Origin: JAGVPT01 sp964439265
GTDB taxonomy: Bacteria > Bacteroidota > Ignavibacteria > UBA10030 > UBA8401
Assembly (NCBI GenBank): GCA_964439265.1
Contig: CAYTOA010000004.1
Location: 58,112-122,111, forward strand
DNA length: 64,000 bases
Direction: 5' to 3'
The position numbers and the translations under genes are program-made. Positions 9,349 to 17,378 of the stretch are shown one piece after another (position 1 is the first letter of the stretch; each line of letters begins with the position of its first letter). Below the pieces are notes generated by a model. The model was not told where the DNA came from. It searched no databases and worked only from the letters and a program-made list of their open reading frames with translations.

Positions 9349-10232
9349 TAAGCGATGTCGAGAATTGACTGTGACGAAAAATCATACTTGATCTGGCCGC
9401 TAAATACAATGTGTGCGCTCCCGCTCAATGAAACATCTTTATATTCCGAATTACTAGTATTTGCAAAATCGACCGTTAGGGTTTCTCCGCTCCGGACCTT
9501 CAGTGAGACTGGCGAAGCAGACTCTCTCACACGATTTGCGATCAGAGCGACAGCGACCGAGCCAGTTCCGCATGCCAGAGTTTCTTCTTCAACCCCCCTT
9601 TCATATGTTCTTACAGAGAAGCCGTTTGCTCCTAATTTCTCGACAAAATTCACGTTCGTGCCATCAGGAAGAAAATATTCATGATTTCTAATCTGCCTTC
9701 CAACACCGAAAACATCAATTTCAGCAAGGGGCGCAACCAACCCGGGGTTCTCATCAAGAAAGATCACACAATGCGGCGATCCGGAATTTACAAAATGGAA
9801 CCGGACATGCGATTGAGAAACCTCGATTCTCTGATCGATCCGAAAATCCGAGGGATTTTTCATCATCAGTTTGACAACATCACGGATGATAGAAGCATTG
9901 TAAATATGCTCCAGCGCCTCAAACCGGATCTCCGTCTGGTTCACAATTTGCCTGGTGTAAGCATAGCGGCTGATACAACGCCCGCCATTTCCGCACATGC
10001 CTCCAAAGCTTCCATCCGAATTGTAATACCGCATCAAGAAATCAGCCCTATCGCTTGCTTCGAGAAGCAATAAGCCGTCCGCTCCGATTCCCTTGCGGCG
10101 ATCGCAGAGCTCGCGAGCAAAGGCGGCCGGATCCGTCACCACGCCTTTGCGGTTATCGAGCACTACAAAGTCGTTTCCTGCTCCGGACATCTTCGTGAAC
10201 TCGATGCAGCGCTGATCGTCCCGTTTCATCAT
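9348..10232 (-). CDS. dapF: Diaminopimelate epimerase
   Basis: A 294-residue DapF that interconverts LL- and meso-diaminopimelate in lysine and peptidoglycan synthesis. Both catalytic cysteines are visible: Cys80 in GGMCGNGGRC and Cys221 in ETLACGTGS. The N-terminal FTKMSGAGNDFVVLDN and GADGLLLLE are also typical. The protein starts MMKRDDQRCIEFTKMSG, about eight residues longer at the N-terminus than many homologs. It lies directly downstream of the tmRNA gene on the same strand and overlaps the lipid kinase start by one base. Confidence 0.95.
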   Translation of the reverse strand: MMKRDDQRCIEFTKMSGAGNDFVVLDNRKGVVTDPAAFARELCDRRKGIGADGLLLLEASDRADFLMRYYNSDGSFGGMCGNGGRCISRYAYTRQIVNQTEIRFEALEHIYNASIIRDVVKLMMKNPSDFRIDQRIEVSQSHVRFHFVNSGSPHCVIFLDENPGLVAPLAEIDVFGVGRQIRNHEYFLPDGTNVNFVEKLGANGFSVRTYERGVEEETLACGTGSVAVALIANRVRESASPVSLKVRSGETLTVDFANTSNSEYKDVSLSGSAHIVFSGQIKYDFSSQSILDIA

Positions 10233-10257
10233 ACCTGAAAAATAAACATGGCTATTG

Positions 10258-10622
10258 TGGAGGTGCGGGGATTCGAACCCCGGTCCGAAGTGATGACCAT
10301 TAGACTTTCTCCATACTCAGTTCATCTCGTGTGCATTCGCCGCGGGGTGATGGATGAACTCAACACTCCCAAAGCTATCTGGGATACAGATTCACTAATA
10401 CCGCTCCAGCATTGATATTAGCACGCCCGACTGAAGTCGACACCTTGCATGACACTAGTCAGGTAGAGCATCATGAAGATGCGTCGCTTAACTATTAATT
10501 AAGCAGCGAGTGCGTAGTTGTAGTCTGCACTTAAGTTGGTTCCGTTTTATTATCGTGCAACTCGGAGAGCACGGTATGCTTATGTCTAACCATCTTCTAC
10601 CCCGTCGAAACCATTCACCCCC
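10258..10622 (-). ncRNA. ssrA: tmRNA (ssrA)
   Basis: The 365-nt RNA begins GGGGGUG (at 10622) and ends CACCUCC plus discriminator A (10258). These pair over all seven positions of the acceptor stem, with one G-U pair. The T arm (CGGGGTTCGAATCCCCG) sits at the 3' end, and the classical 5' motif GAATGGTTTCGACGGGGTAG follows the acceptor. The mRNA-like part encodes the tag at 10499-10528. CCA is not encoded (the DNA continues ACAATAG), so it must be added. tmRNA rescues stalled ribosomes together with SmpB and tags nascent proteins for proteolysis. Confidence 0.97.
10499..10528 (-). other. tmRNA tag reading frame (ADYNYALAA, then stop)
   Basis: In the tmRNA, GCA GAC TAC AAC TAC GCA CTC GCT GCT TAA encodes A-D-Y-N-Y-A-L-A-A. 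The resume codon is taken as GCA at 10528-10526, by position and by likeness to other tags. The ending ALAA is the degron recognised by ClpXP in other bacteria. A second in-frame-independent TAA follows immediately (TAATTAA). Confidence 0.85.
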
Positions 10623-10629
10623 TTAATAG

Positions 10630-10658
10630 AATCTAAACATTCCTATTCAGAATATCAA
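10630..10658 (-). promoter_or_regulatory. Candidate sigma70 promoter of tmRNA, inside the 3' end of the SirB1-like gene
   Basis: Reading the minus strand: TTGATA (10658-10653), a 17-bp spacer, TAGATT (10635-10630), then seven bases to the first G of the tmRNA at 10622. Five and four of six bases match the consensus. The elements overlap the last codons of the upstream gene, so tmRNA could be transcribed independently of it. Confidence 0.5.
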
Positions 10659-11493
10659 TACATTGCAGCATCGACTGCATTTTCAACTGCTGACCTTTCT
10701 TTTCGAATACCAGTACCAAATTTCTCATCATTCTTTCGAGAATTTGCCTATTGGAAACTGGCTCAAGATATTCATTCTTAAATGCATAGCCTAGTTTTTT
10801 CAGAGAATTCTTACAATCGTCCACGGAGAGAACTATTCCGCCATTGAAGGGATCGGCAAACAACGATCTCTGGCCGAAATCATACCGCAGAATGAAATGT
10901 CCGGGCATCCCAATACCCTGGACCGGGAAATTCAGCCTGCGCAACACGAGCATATAGATCACGGACAGAGTGATCGGTACTCCCTGTTTTGTTTCAATAA
11001 CTTTGTTCAGAAAGTGATTATCCGTATCGTAGTAGTCGGATTCATTTCCCGTAAATCCCTTTTCAGCGGAGAAGTAACTGCCGATCTTTGCAGCAATCTC
11101 CTCACCTGGATCGGACGGGTCCAGGTGCGATTGAAATTCACTTGCAAAGAAATTCAATAAGTCGGAATAGATGTGCATATCAACGCTCGGATAGGCATGC
11201 TTTGCGATGAGGAATGCTCCCTCCTCCAGGTCAAGATCGCCCTTGTACTTTTCGCAATATGCGCGTAATTGCTCCTTGAAAGCGCCCAGAGAAATCGATT
11301 CATAAACTTCACGTATCCGCTGCTGCATCAGGGAATCGTCGGGTTGCAAGCAACTCTCCAGTACCGGCAATGCTTGCTCACCCGTCAGAAGAAGATGTTC
11401 TTTGGCTACTGAATAAATAGAATCGTCTTCATCGTCAAGGAGGTAAATCAATGATTTTAAACGATTTATATCTATCTTATTAATCTGTTTCAT
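10633..11493 (-). CDS. SirB1-like protein with transglutaminase-like fold
   Basis: A 286-residue protein of the SirB1/SirB_N family. It has an N-terminal helical region (residues 1-85) and a transglutaminase-like core with NKVIETKQGVPITLSVIYM and GIGMPGHFILRYD. These correspond to the conserved region of the family, including the His-containing GMPGHF segment. The biochemical role of the family is unknown; in Enterobacteria sirB1 sits near prmC and kdsA. It lies eight bases downstream of the LOG gene on the same strand and ends over the tmRNA promoter. Confidence 0.82.
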   Translation of the reverse strand: MKQINKIDINRLKSLIYLLDDEDDSIYSVAKEHLLLTGEQALPVLESCLQPDDSLMQQRIREVYESISLGAFKEQLRAYCEKYKGDLDLEEGAFLIAKHAYPSVDMHIYSDLLNFFASEFQSHLDPSDPGEEIAAKIGSYFSAEKGFTGNESDYYDTDNHFLNKVIETKQGVPITLSVIYMLVLRRLNFPVQGIGMPGHFILRYDFGQRSLFADPFNGGIVLSVDDCKNSLKKLGYAFKNEYLEPVSNRQILERMMRNLVLVFEKKGQQLKMQSMLQCIDILNRNV

Positions 11494-11500
11494 AACATAG

Positions 11501-12349
11501 TCAGATGGGTTTGCGTTGAGGATAGTTCTCCATGAGACCGTTCTTTAAGAGTTTGAATGCTTCGCCAGGAGTGTCGGCAAATTTGAACAAGTTAAAATCC
11601 TCCTCGGCAATCATTCCATAGTCCTTAAGTTGACTAAAATTCAAGATGTGCTCCCAAAATTTCGTACCATAAAGAATCACCGTCATCTTCTTTTTGATTT
11701 TCTTCGTCTGGAGCAGCGTCAGCAACTCCATAAGTTCGTCCAAGGTCCCAAAACCCCCGGGAAATGCCACCAGCGCCTTCCCAAGGTACATGAACCAGTA
11801 TTTCCGCATGAAGAAATAATGGAACTCGAAGTTCAATTCCGGCGAGATGTATTTATTCGGAAATTGCTCAAGCGGCAGACCAATGTTCAGTCCCACCGAT
11901 CGGCCCCCCGCGAGTGAGGCTCCCTTATTCGCCGCCTCCATTATGCCGGGACCTCCGCCGGTAGCCACAACAAAGCGATTCTTCTCCTTCAGCGATGCCG
12001 ACCATCTTGTCATAAGGAATGCAAGCTCCGCAGCGTCCTTATAGTACGAAGACATTTCAACGGCGATCCTCGCTTTGCGGTATTCCTCCGATTGCCTGTA
12101 ATCGTTCCTTTTCTTTTTTTTCAGCTTTGAGATGGTTCCGGACAGCTTCTTCCGCGCAACGGATGGAGATTGTATGCGGGCTGAGCCGAAAAAGACGATA
12201 ATATCTTTGACCCCGAAATAATTGAAGCGACTCAATGGCTCCAAAAATTCCGAAAGAATTCTTATCGGACGAGCATCCTTACTGTTAAGGAAACGCGGGT
12301 TCTTGTATGCCCGTAAAGGCAAGCGTTGCTCGTACTTTCTTGCCGTCAA
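11501..12349 (-). CDS. LOG family (TIGR00730-type) Rossmann-fold protein
   Basis: A 282-residue lysine-decarboxylase-like/LOG protein. The two family motifs are present: GGGPGIMEAANKGA and PGGFGTLDELMELLT. Many members hydrolyse nucleoside 5'-monophosphates, releasing base and ribose phosphate, such as cytokinin activation in plants or PpnN in E. coli. Compared with minimal LOG proteins of about 190 residues this one has roughly 70 extra N-terminal residues, including a Lys-rich stretch (KLKKKKR). The start is TTG at 12349, immediately after the stop of the msrC-like gene; no ATG fits better before the conserved FFGSARI segment. Confidence 0.85.
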   Translation of the reverse strand: MTARKYEQRLPLRAYKNPRFLNSKDARPIRILSEFLEPLSRFNYFGVKDIIVFFGSARIQSPSVARKKLSGTISKLKKKKRNDYRQSEEYRKARIAVEMSSYYKDAAELAFLMTRWSASLKEKNRFVVATGGGPGIMEAANKGASLAGGRSVGLNIGLPLEQFPNKYISPELNFEFHYFFMRKYWFMYLGKALVAFPGGFGTLDELMELLTLLQTKKIKKKMTVILYGTKFWEHILNFSQLKDYGMIAEEDFNLFKFADTPGEAFKLLKNGLMENYPQRKPI

Positions 12350-12850
12350 CTACTTCCCACTTAATGATTGATGGAATATCCTTGCTATCATTTCAGCAAT
12401 TTTTTCTAAATACATCCCGTCTATCTCATCGAATGAATTTAGCTCGGCACTGTCTACGTCCAATACGCCAAAACAATCCCCGCCATACTTCAACGGTACC
12501 ACTATTTCCGACCTTGAGCCGGGGTCGCACGCAATATGTCCCGGAAAAGCATCGACGTCCGGAACGATGATTGTCCTTCGCTCTTTTGCCGCCTTTCCGC
12601 ATACGCCCTTTCCGACGGCGATACGAACGCAGGCGACCTTACCTTGAAACGGACCAAGAATCAACTCACCTTCTTCGATGCGATAGAAGCCAACCCACGA
12701 ATATTGCAGAAACGCAGATTTTAGTGCGGCGCTGACGTTCGCCATGTCTGCGACAAGGTCATCTTCACCGGCAACGAGGGCCGCAAGTTGAGGGAGCAAT
12801 TCCTCGTACCGCTCCTTCTTGCCTTCAGCGAGTACCGCTATTGTTTCCAT
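12350..12850 (-). CDS. msrC: Free methionine-(R)-sulfoxide reductase (GAF-domain type)
   Basis: A 166-residue GAF-fold enzyme that reduces free L-methionine-(R)-sulfoxide with thioredoxin. All three catalytic or resolving cysteines are present: Cys74 (KVACVRI), Cys84 (KGVCGKA) and Cys108 (GHIACDP). They keep exactly the spacing of Cys84/94/118 in the E. coli enzyme, shifted by ten residues. LGPFQGK and SRSEIVVPL are typical as well. Its start lies inside the ygfZ gene (26-bp overlap), and the LOG gene follows without a gap, so it belongs to a four-gene unit. Confidence 0.93.
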   Translation of the reverse strand: METIAVLAEGKKERYEELLPQLAALVAGEDDLVADMANVSAALKSAFLQYSWVGFYRIEEGELILGPFQGKVACVRIAVGKGVCGKAAKERRTIIVPDVDAFPGHIACDPGSRSEIVVPLKYGGDCFGVLDVDSAELNSFDEIDGMYLEKIAEMIARIFHQSLSGK

Positions 12851-13880
12851 GCATATTATCTTCCTGATTAAAGACCCGGTCGATTATGATCGGAACCGCA
12901 CTCTCGCCGCTGACATATTGAGCGTGAAGCCGTGCAAACTCTTTTCTGACCACTCCGAGTCCCGCGAACGAGCCGTCATCATTGGCGTCATGAGCAACGT
13001 TTGTGATGATGCCGATGTCTTTTCCGTCGCATGCGATTGGTCCTCCTCCGGAATGAACAAGACGCCCGTCTCCACGGAAACTGCAGAGCGTTCGCTGAAT
13101 CTTCTTGTAGGTGTCGAGCCGCGCTACAACTTCCTGTCCAATGTAGCAGCCTTTCGTGAAACTAATTTGGGTCCGAAAATTCAATTCAAGGGGGTTGCAT
13201 TCAGCCATGATTTCCCGCGAGTACTGCGGAATTCCGCGCCGGATCTTAAAGAGTTCAAAAGCGTCATACCCAACCTGGGCGTCCATGTAAGGACTGAGAT
13301 GATCCGGAAAACTCACGTCGGCATCCGATATAGAGAAGAGGGCATCCACGTCATAATAGTTCGAACGGAATACCCGGACACCGAGTTTCTCCAAAAAATC
13401 GTCTGGATGAATCACGGCAAAAATAATATGTCGTCCCGTTTCGTCGTTGACTCTCAGGTCTTCTGCGATAATGAATTTCTCGATCCATTGCATTACGGAT
13501 AACTGCGCGTTCGGGCTTGCGATCAGCAGGATGTGATCGCTCATGTGGAGCGCGACGACCGAATCGACCACTCTCCCCTTCTCCGTTGTCAATACAGTCT
13601 GCACCGAGTCGCCGGGCAGAAACTTTCTGAAATCATTGGATGAAATCCTGTTCAAAAAATCGGCGGCATCACTGCCGTCCAGGCGAAGGAGTCCGTGGCC
13701 GGAGAAATCGACAAGAGCGCTTCCCGTTTCAAGAAGGCGGACCTCGTCGCGGACGGAATGAAAGCGTATCGGCTGCAACCAGCCATCCCGTTGCCGCAAC
13801 AGGACGTTTGACCGCTCATAGTATTCCTGCAGTGGAAGCCGGCAAATTTCTTTCGGCGGATATGTCGCGATCTCATCCAT
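12825..13880 (-). CDS. ygfZ: YgfZ/GcvT-domain folate-binding protein
   Basis: A 351-residue protein with the GcvT-like aminomethyltransferase fold and the YgfZ signature KGCYIGQE (Cys245). The residues RLDTYKKIQRTL follow, as in other YgfZ proteins. YgfZ/IBA57-type proteins use tetrahydrofolate and support iron-sulfur cluster enzymes such as MiaB. The upstream part has LVDFSGHGLLRLDGSDAADF, matching the folate-fold N-terminus. It is the first gene after the strong terminator of the motor operon, and its 3' end overlaps msrC. Pairing with a methionine sulfoxide reductase suggests a shared oxidative-stress role (inference). Confidence 0.88.
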   Translation of the reverse strand: MDEIATYPPKEICRLPLQEYYERSNVLLRQRDGWLQPIRFHSVRDEVRLLETGSALVDFSGHGLLRLDGSDAADFLNRISSNDFRKFLPGDSVQTVLTTEKGRVVDSVVALHMSDHILLIASPNAQLSVMQWIEKFIIAEDLRVNDETGRHIIFAVIHPDDFLEKLGVRVFRSNYYDVDALFSISDADVSFPDHLSPYMDAQVGYDAFELFKIRRGIPQYSREIMAECNPLELNFRTQISFTKGCYIGQEVVARLDTYKKIQRTLCSFRGDGRLVHSGGGPIACDGKDIGIITNVAHDANDDGSFAGLGVVRKEFARLHAQYVSGESAVPIIIDRVFNQEDNMHGNNSGTR

Positions 13881-13921
13881 TGTTAATAGGTTTAACAGCC
13901 TTCAAGCTAAAATAATTTCCC

Positions 13922-13955
13922 AAAAAAAGAGGAGCACCCTCATCAAGTGCTCCTC
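13922..13955 (-). terminator. Intrinsic terminator at the end of the motor operon
   Basis: On the minus strand a perfect 9-bp stem GAGGAGCAC / GTGCTCCTC with a 9-base loop is followed by seven T. It lies about 25 bases after the stop of the FliF-FliG gene (13979) and before ygfZ (13880). It separates the motor operon from the housekeeping genes. Confidence 0.93.
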
Positions 13956-13978
13956 ACAAGTATCCGAAAATGCTTATT

Positions 13979-15799
13979 TCATTGAATCTGAGCCTCTTCC
14001 GGCTCTTCTCCCGTTTCAAGCGCAGAAGAAGTCTGGACGCCGCCTGCTTTGATGTATTGGCGCACCATTCTCGTTATACGTCTGCGAGCCTTCAGTTCAT
14101 CGTCGGGCGAAACAGCTTTCATCGACGTCAGTCTGTCTTCCAGGATAATCCTCGATTTTGAGGGGAGCACCGAGAGGAACCGTTCTGAGATATCTGGAGG
14201 TGCATTCTTTAGCGCGATTGCGATCTCGTCGCCCGAAATATCTTTGACGATCTGGCGAAGCATGCGCTCATCCAATTGGCTGATTGCGTTGAACGAAACC
14301 CGCTGGCTCGTGATCTCACGGTAGAGGTCAAGGTTCACGACCTTGATAAACTCGATGATCGAAGATTCGGACGTTTCGTCGATGTTGTCGAAGATATCCA
14401 GCAACAGGTCTGTGCCCTGTACCTGGACGTTGTTGATCACCGGGATCGTCGAGGCCTTCGCGGCAAGCTGCTTGGCGACCGAAACATATGTGTCCGACGT
14501 GAGACGCCGCAGTTTTCCCAGCTCAAGCGCCACTTCGCCCTGCTGCATCGAAGGGAGGTTCTTCAGCATTGAGCTCGCTATCGGCGTCGTCAGTTGTGAC
14601 AAGATAATTGCGATAATGCCGGGGGGTTCATCTTTCATCAACAAATAAAGCTGGGGCTCAGATAATCTTTCGAGGAAGGCGAAAGGATTTTGTTTCGAAT
14701 TTCCCGCTTCCGAAAATCTTTTTACGGCAAGCTGATTCTGAAAATACGTCAGTGCTTCCCTCGTCTCTGCCGGAGTCCTCTCCTGTTTTTCCAGCGTGAG
14801 GGATTGGAGTGCTTTCATCTCTTCAATTGAAAAGTGGTCGCGCATCACCTGCAGGACATTGTTGCCGAGCTGCCCGATGATCACCGTGAGTCTTTCTTTT
14901 TGATTCGAGTCCGAAATCAAATCTCTGATCACATGCGACGTCAGATCGGATTCGCCGGCGCACGTCACGATGAGATTCGAGCGCACTTTATCGACCTCTA
15001 TGGCTTCCTGATATTCTGCGTTTGAATCTGCCATCGCCTGCTGCGCGGAAACGACCTGAGCCTCTTCTCCCTGCACGGGCTGTTGAACCAGCATTTGAGG
15101 CTCCGCCCCTGATTCCTTCTTTCCTCTCGACAACAGCACAATAATAAGGATCAGAATCAAAATGCCCAAAGCGATCAGCAGCATCGTTGTCGGATTCAGG
15201 AACGCATCCTGCGTCTTCGCCGGCGTGAGGTCGTTTCCCGGCTTCTGTGCGGCGCGCGCTTCGGCTTCCTGTCTTTCCTTCTCGAGTTCCTGGATTTGTT
15301 TTTCCTGTTCCGCCTTTTGCTGCTCTCGTTGTATCTGGAGCGTACTCGCCGGGAACGACATCTCCTGCAGATCCACCCGGTCGCCCCGGACTTTATTCAG
15401 CTTGCCGGTATAAAAAGCGATATTCGTCAAAAGGTCTCGTTCTTCGGGCGTCCGATTTTTATCGATCAGCATCTTTATGACGATCGACTCAATGCCTATC
15501 TGCGGCTTCTCCGTTTCGTCCGATGTCTGAGTCTGCGATTGGAAACCCGATACTCCAGGGAGCAGAAAATCCCTGTTATCCCCTTTATCTTTTTTTGCCG
15601 GCGCACTCAAGTCTACAAGCGTCACGTCTGCAGTCACGAGGAAATTGAGGTCGGAAAAATAGCGGCGAATCTCCATCGAGATGCGGTCTTCCAGGTCACG
15701 CTCCATTTTTTTCTTCTCAAGCTCCAGGTCAACGGCAAAAAGCTTCGCCTGCAATACCACAACGAGCAGCACGATGATTCTTGTTAATCGAGTTTTCAT
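13979..15799 (-). CDS. FliF-like C-terminal region fused to FliG (membrane-anchored switch protein)
   Basis: A 606-residue protein. Residues 1-22 are a signal peptide or anchor. Residues 24-155 resemble the last periplasmic part of the MS-ring protein FliF (VIKMLIDKNRTPEERDLL and RGDRVDLQEMSFPAS). Then come a charged Gln/Glu coiled coil (155-187), a membrane helix (205-224) and a cytoplasmic FliG-like part. FLERLSEPQLYLLMKDEPPG (375-394) matches the FliG middle domain, with EPPG in place of the FliM-contacting EHPQ. Residues 502-586 align without gaps to the FliG torque domain (FNAISQLDER, IAIALKNAPPDISERFLS). By that alignment Lys531 and Asp555 are kept, R281 becomes Lys548, and D289 becomes Arg556. 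The ring-building N-terminal domains of FliF are missing. It is the last gene of the motor operon. Confidence 0.88.
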   Translation of the reverse strand: MKTRLTRIIVLLVVVLQAKLFAVDLELEKKKMERDLEDRISMEIRRYFSDLNFLVTADVTLVDLSAPAKKDKGDNRDFLLPGVSGFQSQTQTSDETEKPQIGIESIVIKMLIDKNRTPEERDLLTNIAFYTGKLNKVRGDRVDLQEMSFPASTLQIQREQQKAEQEKQIQELEKERQEAEARAAQKPGNDLTPAKTQDAFLNPTTMLLIALGILILILIIVLLSRGKKESGAEPQMLVQQPVQGEEAQVVSAQQAMADSNAEYQEAIEVDKVRSNLIVTCAGESDLTSHVIRDLISDSNQKERLTVIIGQLGNNVLQVMRDHFSIEEMKALQSLTLEKQERTPAETREALTYFQNQLAVKRFSEAGNSKQNPFAFLERLSEPQLYLLMKDEPPGIIAIILSQLTTPIASSMLKNLPSMQQGEVALELGKLRRLTSDTYVSVAKQLAAKASTIPVINNVQVQGTDLLLDIFDNIDETSESSIIEFIKVVNLDLYREITSQRVSFNAISQLDERMLRQIVKDISGDEIAIALKNAPPDISERFLSVLPSKSRIILEDRLTSMKAVSPDDELKARRRITRMVRQYIKAGGVQTSSALETGEEPEEAQIQ

Positions 15800-15837
15800 G
15801 TTTGATCCGAAAATGTTTGAGATAACAATTTCAATCG

Positions 15838-16506
15838 CTAGACATCACTGTGGTAATAAATCCGTATAACGACGCGTCGATTATCGTTTCGCGCCTTTTC
15901 CGTGAATTGGCCGGTGAGAGGGTCTTTTTCCTTGTTTTGCGGACGGGCGTCGGCGAAGCCGGTGCTCGACAATCGTTTTCCTTCGATCGAAACCGTGTCC
16001 TGGAGGTAATGTACAACCTCGGTCGCACGGGCAGACGATAACTCCCAGTTAGAGCGAAAGTCCACCGTGCTCCGGAGAGGCGTATCGTCGGTGTGTCCTT
16101 CGACCGAAATGAAGGCATTTCGCGCTTTGACAAAATATCCCAGTATTTTGCCGATGCTGAAGATGGCGTCATATCCTTCCGGACGCAATGCGGCCTTTCC
16201 CGGCGGGAAGAGAAGATTGCTTCCGAAACGCAGTTCAATGCCCGCGTCTGTCATAACGACGTTCACCTGTCCCTTCAACGAAGAATTCTTTTCTATCGTT
16301 GTCAGCAACTCCTTCGAAAGGGTCCCAAGGTTCGCCTGCTGCTTCGCTGCTTCGGTCACCGAGGATGCAAGACTGTCCAGTTTTGACTGGTCGGGGATCG
16401 AAAGCGACAGCAACAACGTGAACGATGCAAGCATGGCAGTGAGCAAGTCTATATAGCTGACCTGCCAGTGCTGCTCGTCCGTTCTTCGTTTCTCTCGTTT
16501 CCTCAT
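15838..16506 (-). CDS. motB: MotB-like stator protein with OmpA domain
   Basis: A 222-residue MotB. A single N-terminal membrane helix (QVSYIDLLTAMLASFTLLLS) carries Asp20 at the position of the proton-binding Asp of MotB. A periplasmic linker follows, then an OmpA-like peptidoglycan-binding domain with VEGHTDDTPLR and NWELSSARATEVVHYL. It anchors the stator to peptidoglycan and, with MotA, conducts ions to drive movement. The spacing between helix and OmpA domain is shorter than in E. coli MotB (308 residues). It starts five bases after the motA stop, and the FliF-FliG gene follows after 38 bases. Confidence 0.93.
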   Translation of the reverse strand: MRKREKRRTDEQHWQVSYIDLLTAMLASFTLLLSLSIPDQSKLDSLASSVTEAAKQQANLGTLSKELLTTIEKNSSLKGQVNVVMTDAGIELRFGSNLLFPPGKAALRPEGYDAIFSIGKILGYFVKARNAFISVEGHTDDTPLRSTVDFRSNWELSSARATEVVHYLQDTVSIEGKRLSSTGFADARPQNKEKDPLTGQFTEKARNDNRRVVIRIYYHSDV

Positions 16507-16511
16507 GTCGG

Positions 16512-17360
16512 CTACCCTCCGCTCTCGGGTGAAAGCTGGGAAACAGCTGGAACAGAAAGCGCACGGCTCTGTGGAATGTATGACGAAAGTTTATCCTGTA
16601 TAAACACGGGATGCCTCTTGTCTTTGATCAGGCACAACCCTTCGATGATCATTCCCTTGAGTAGGGCTTCTTCGTCTGTCCGTTTCTCTATCTTGTCAGC
16701 GAACGGAGCGAAGATAAAGTTCGAAAGGAAGAGGCCATACAGCGTCGTCGTAAACGCCACCGCAAGCGCCTGGAGGATAGGCCCGAACCCAGCGGCGGCA
16801 TCGATCTTGGTGGAGAACATCTGGATCAAGCCGACAGTCGTGCCCAACATACCGTACCCCGGCGAGTAGCGCGCCGCAGCCCTGAAAATATTAACGTCCG
16901 TCGATTCCCGCTGGGCTTCATTCTCGATACGCGATTCGAGGATGTCCTTAATCTCTTCCCGCTTGTAACCGTTGACCAGCATGAGAACCCCGTCGCGAAG
17001 GAACGGGTACTTGATTTGATTCGCGTAGTCCTCCAGGGATTCGATATCGTGCGTGTTGGAATATTGTGCGATGTCTTTTATCGTTTCCAGATACGTCGCG
17101 AAATTGATCTTATTCCTGATGTAGACAAAATACAGGGAGCGCACCGAACCGAACAATTCCCTGAAATTATAGCTGATGAGCATCGAAGAGCTGACGCCGA
17201 GAAATACAAAAATAATACCGGGTATGTGTACATAGTGAATAAGCGAATCCGGGACATACCCTTTTTGCAGCGCATCGACGGTTTCAGATTGAGCGCCGAT
17301 GATCAGCAGAACATACGCCGCGATCCCAAAGAGAACATACCCGATAAAAGTTGAATTCAT
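16512..17360 (-). CDS. motA: MotA-like stator protein
   Basis: A 282-residue member of the MotA/TolQ/ExbB family, closer to MotA. Membrane helices lie at about residues 5-22, 45-64, 166-184 and 197-221, with a large cytoplasmic loop between helices 2 and 3. The two functional prolines of MotA have equivalents at Pro167 (ARYSPGYGMLGTTVG) and Pro219 (NFIFAPFADKI). The tail LLKGMIIEGLCLIKD matches the C-terminal part of flagellar MotA. The cytoplasmic loop is rich in Lys, Arg, Glu and Asp and could contact the FliG part encoded two genes downstream. The order motA-motB-fliFG supports one motor complex. Confidence 0.92.
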   Translation of the reverse strand: MNSTFIGYVLFGIAAYVLLIIGAQSETVDALQKGYVPDSLIHYVHIPGIIFVFLGVSSSMLISYNFRELFGSVRSLYFVYIRNKINFATYLETIKDIAQYSNTHDIESLEDYANQIKYPFLRDGVLMLVNGYKREEIKDILESRIENEAQRESTDVNIFRAAARYSPGYGMLGTTVGLIQMFSTKIDAAAGFGPILQALAVAFTTTLYGLFLSNFIFAPFADKIEKRTDEEALLKGMIIEGLCLIKDKRHPVFIQDKLSSYIPQSRALSVPAVSQLSPESGG

Positions 17361-17378
17361 ACTGAGCCTTTCGGTTAA

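Noticed and set aside
15838..17360. Stator pair as part of a Zorya-type phage-defence system
   Set aside because: ZorAB also resemble MotAB, but here the neighbours are a FliF-FliG fusion, a TPR protein and an outer-membrane protein; no ZorC, ZorD or ZorE-like gene is present, and MotA keeps the flagellar-type prolines.
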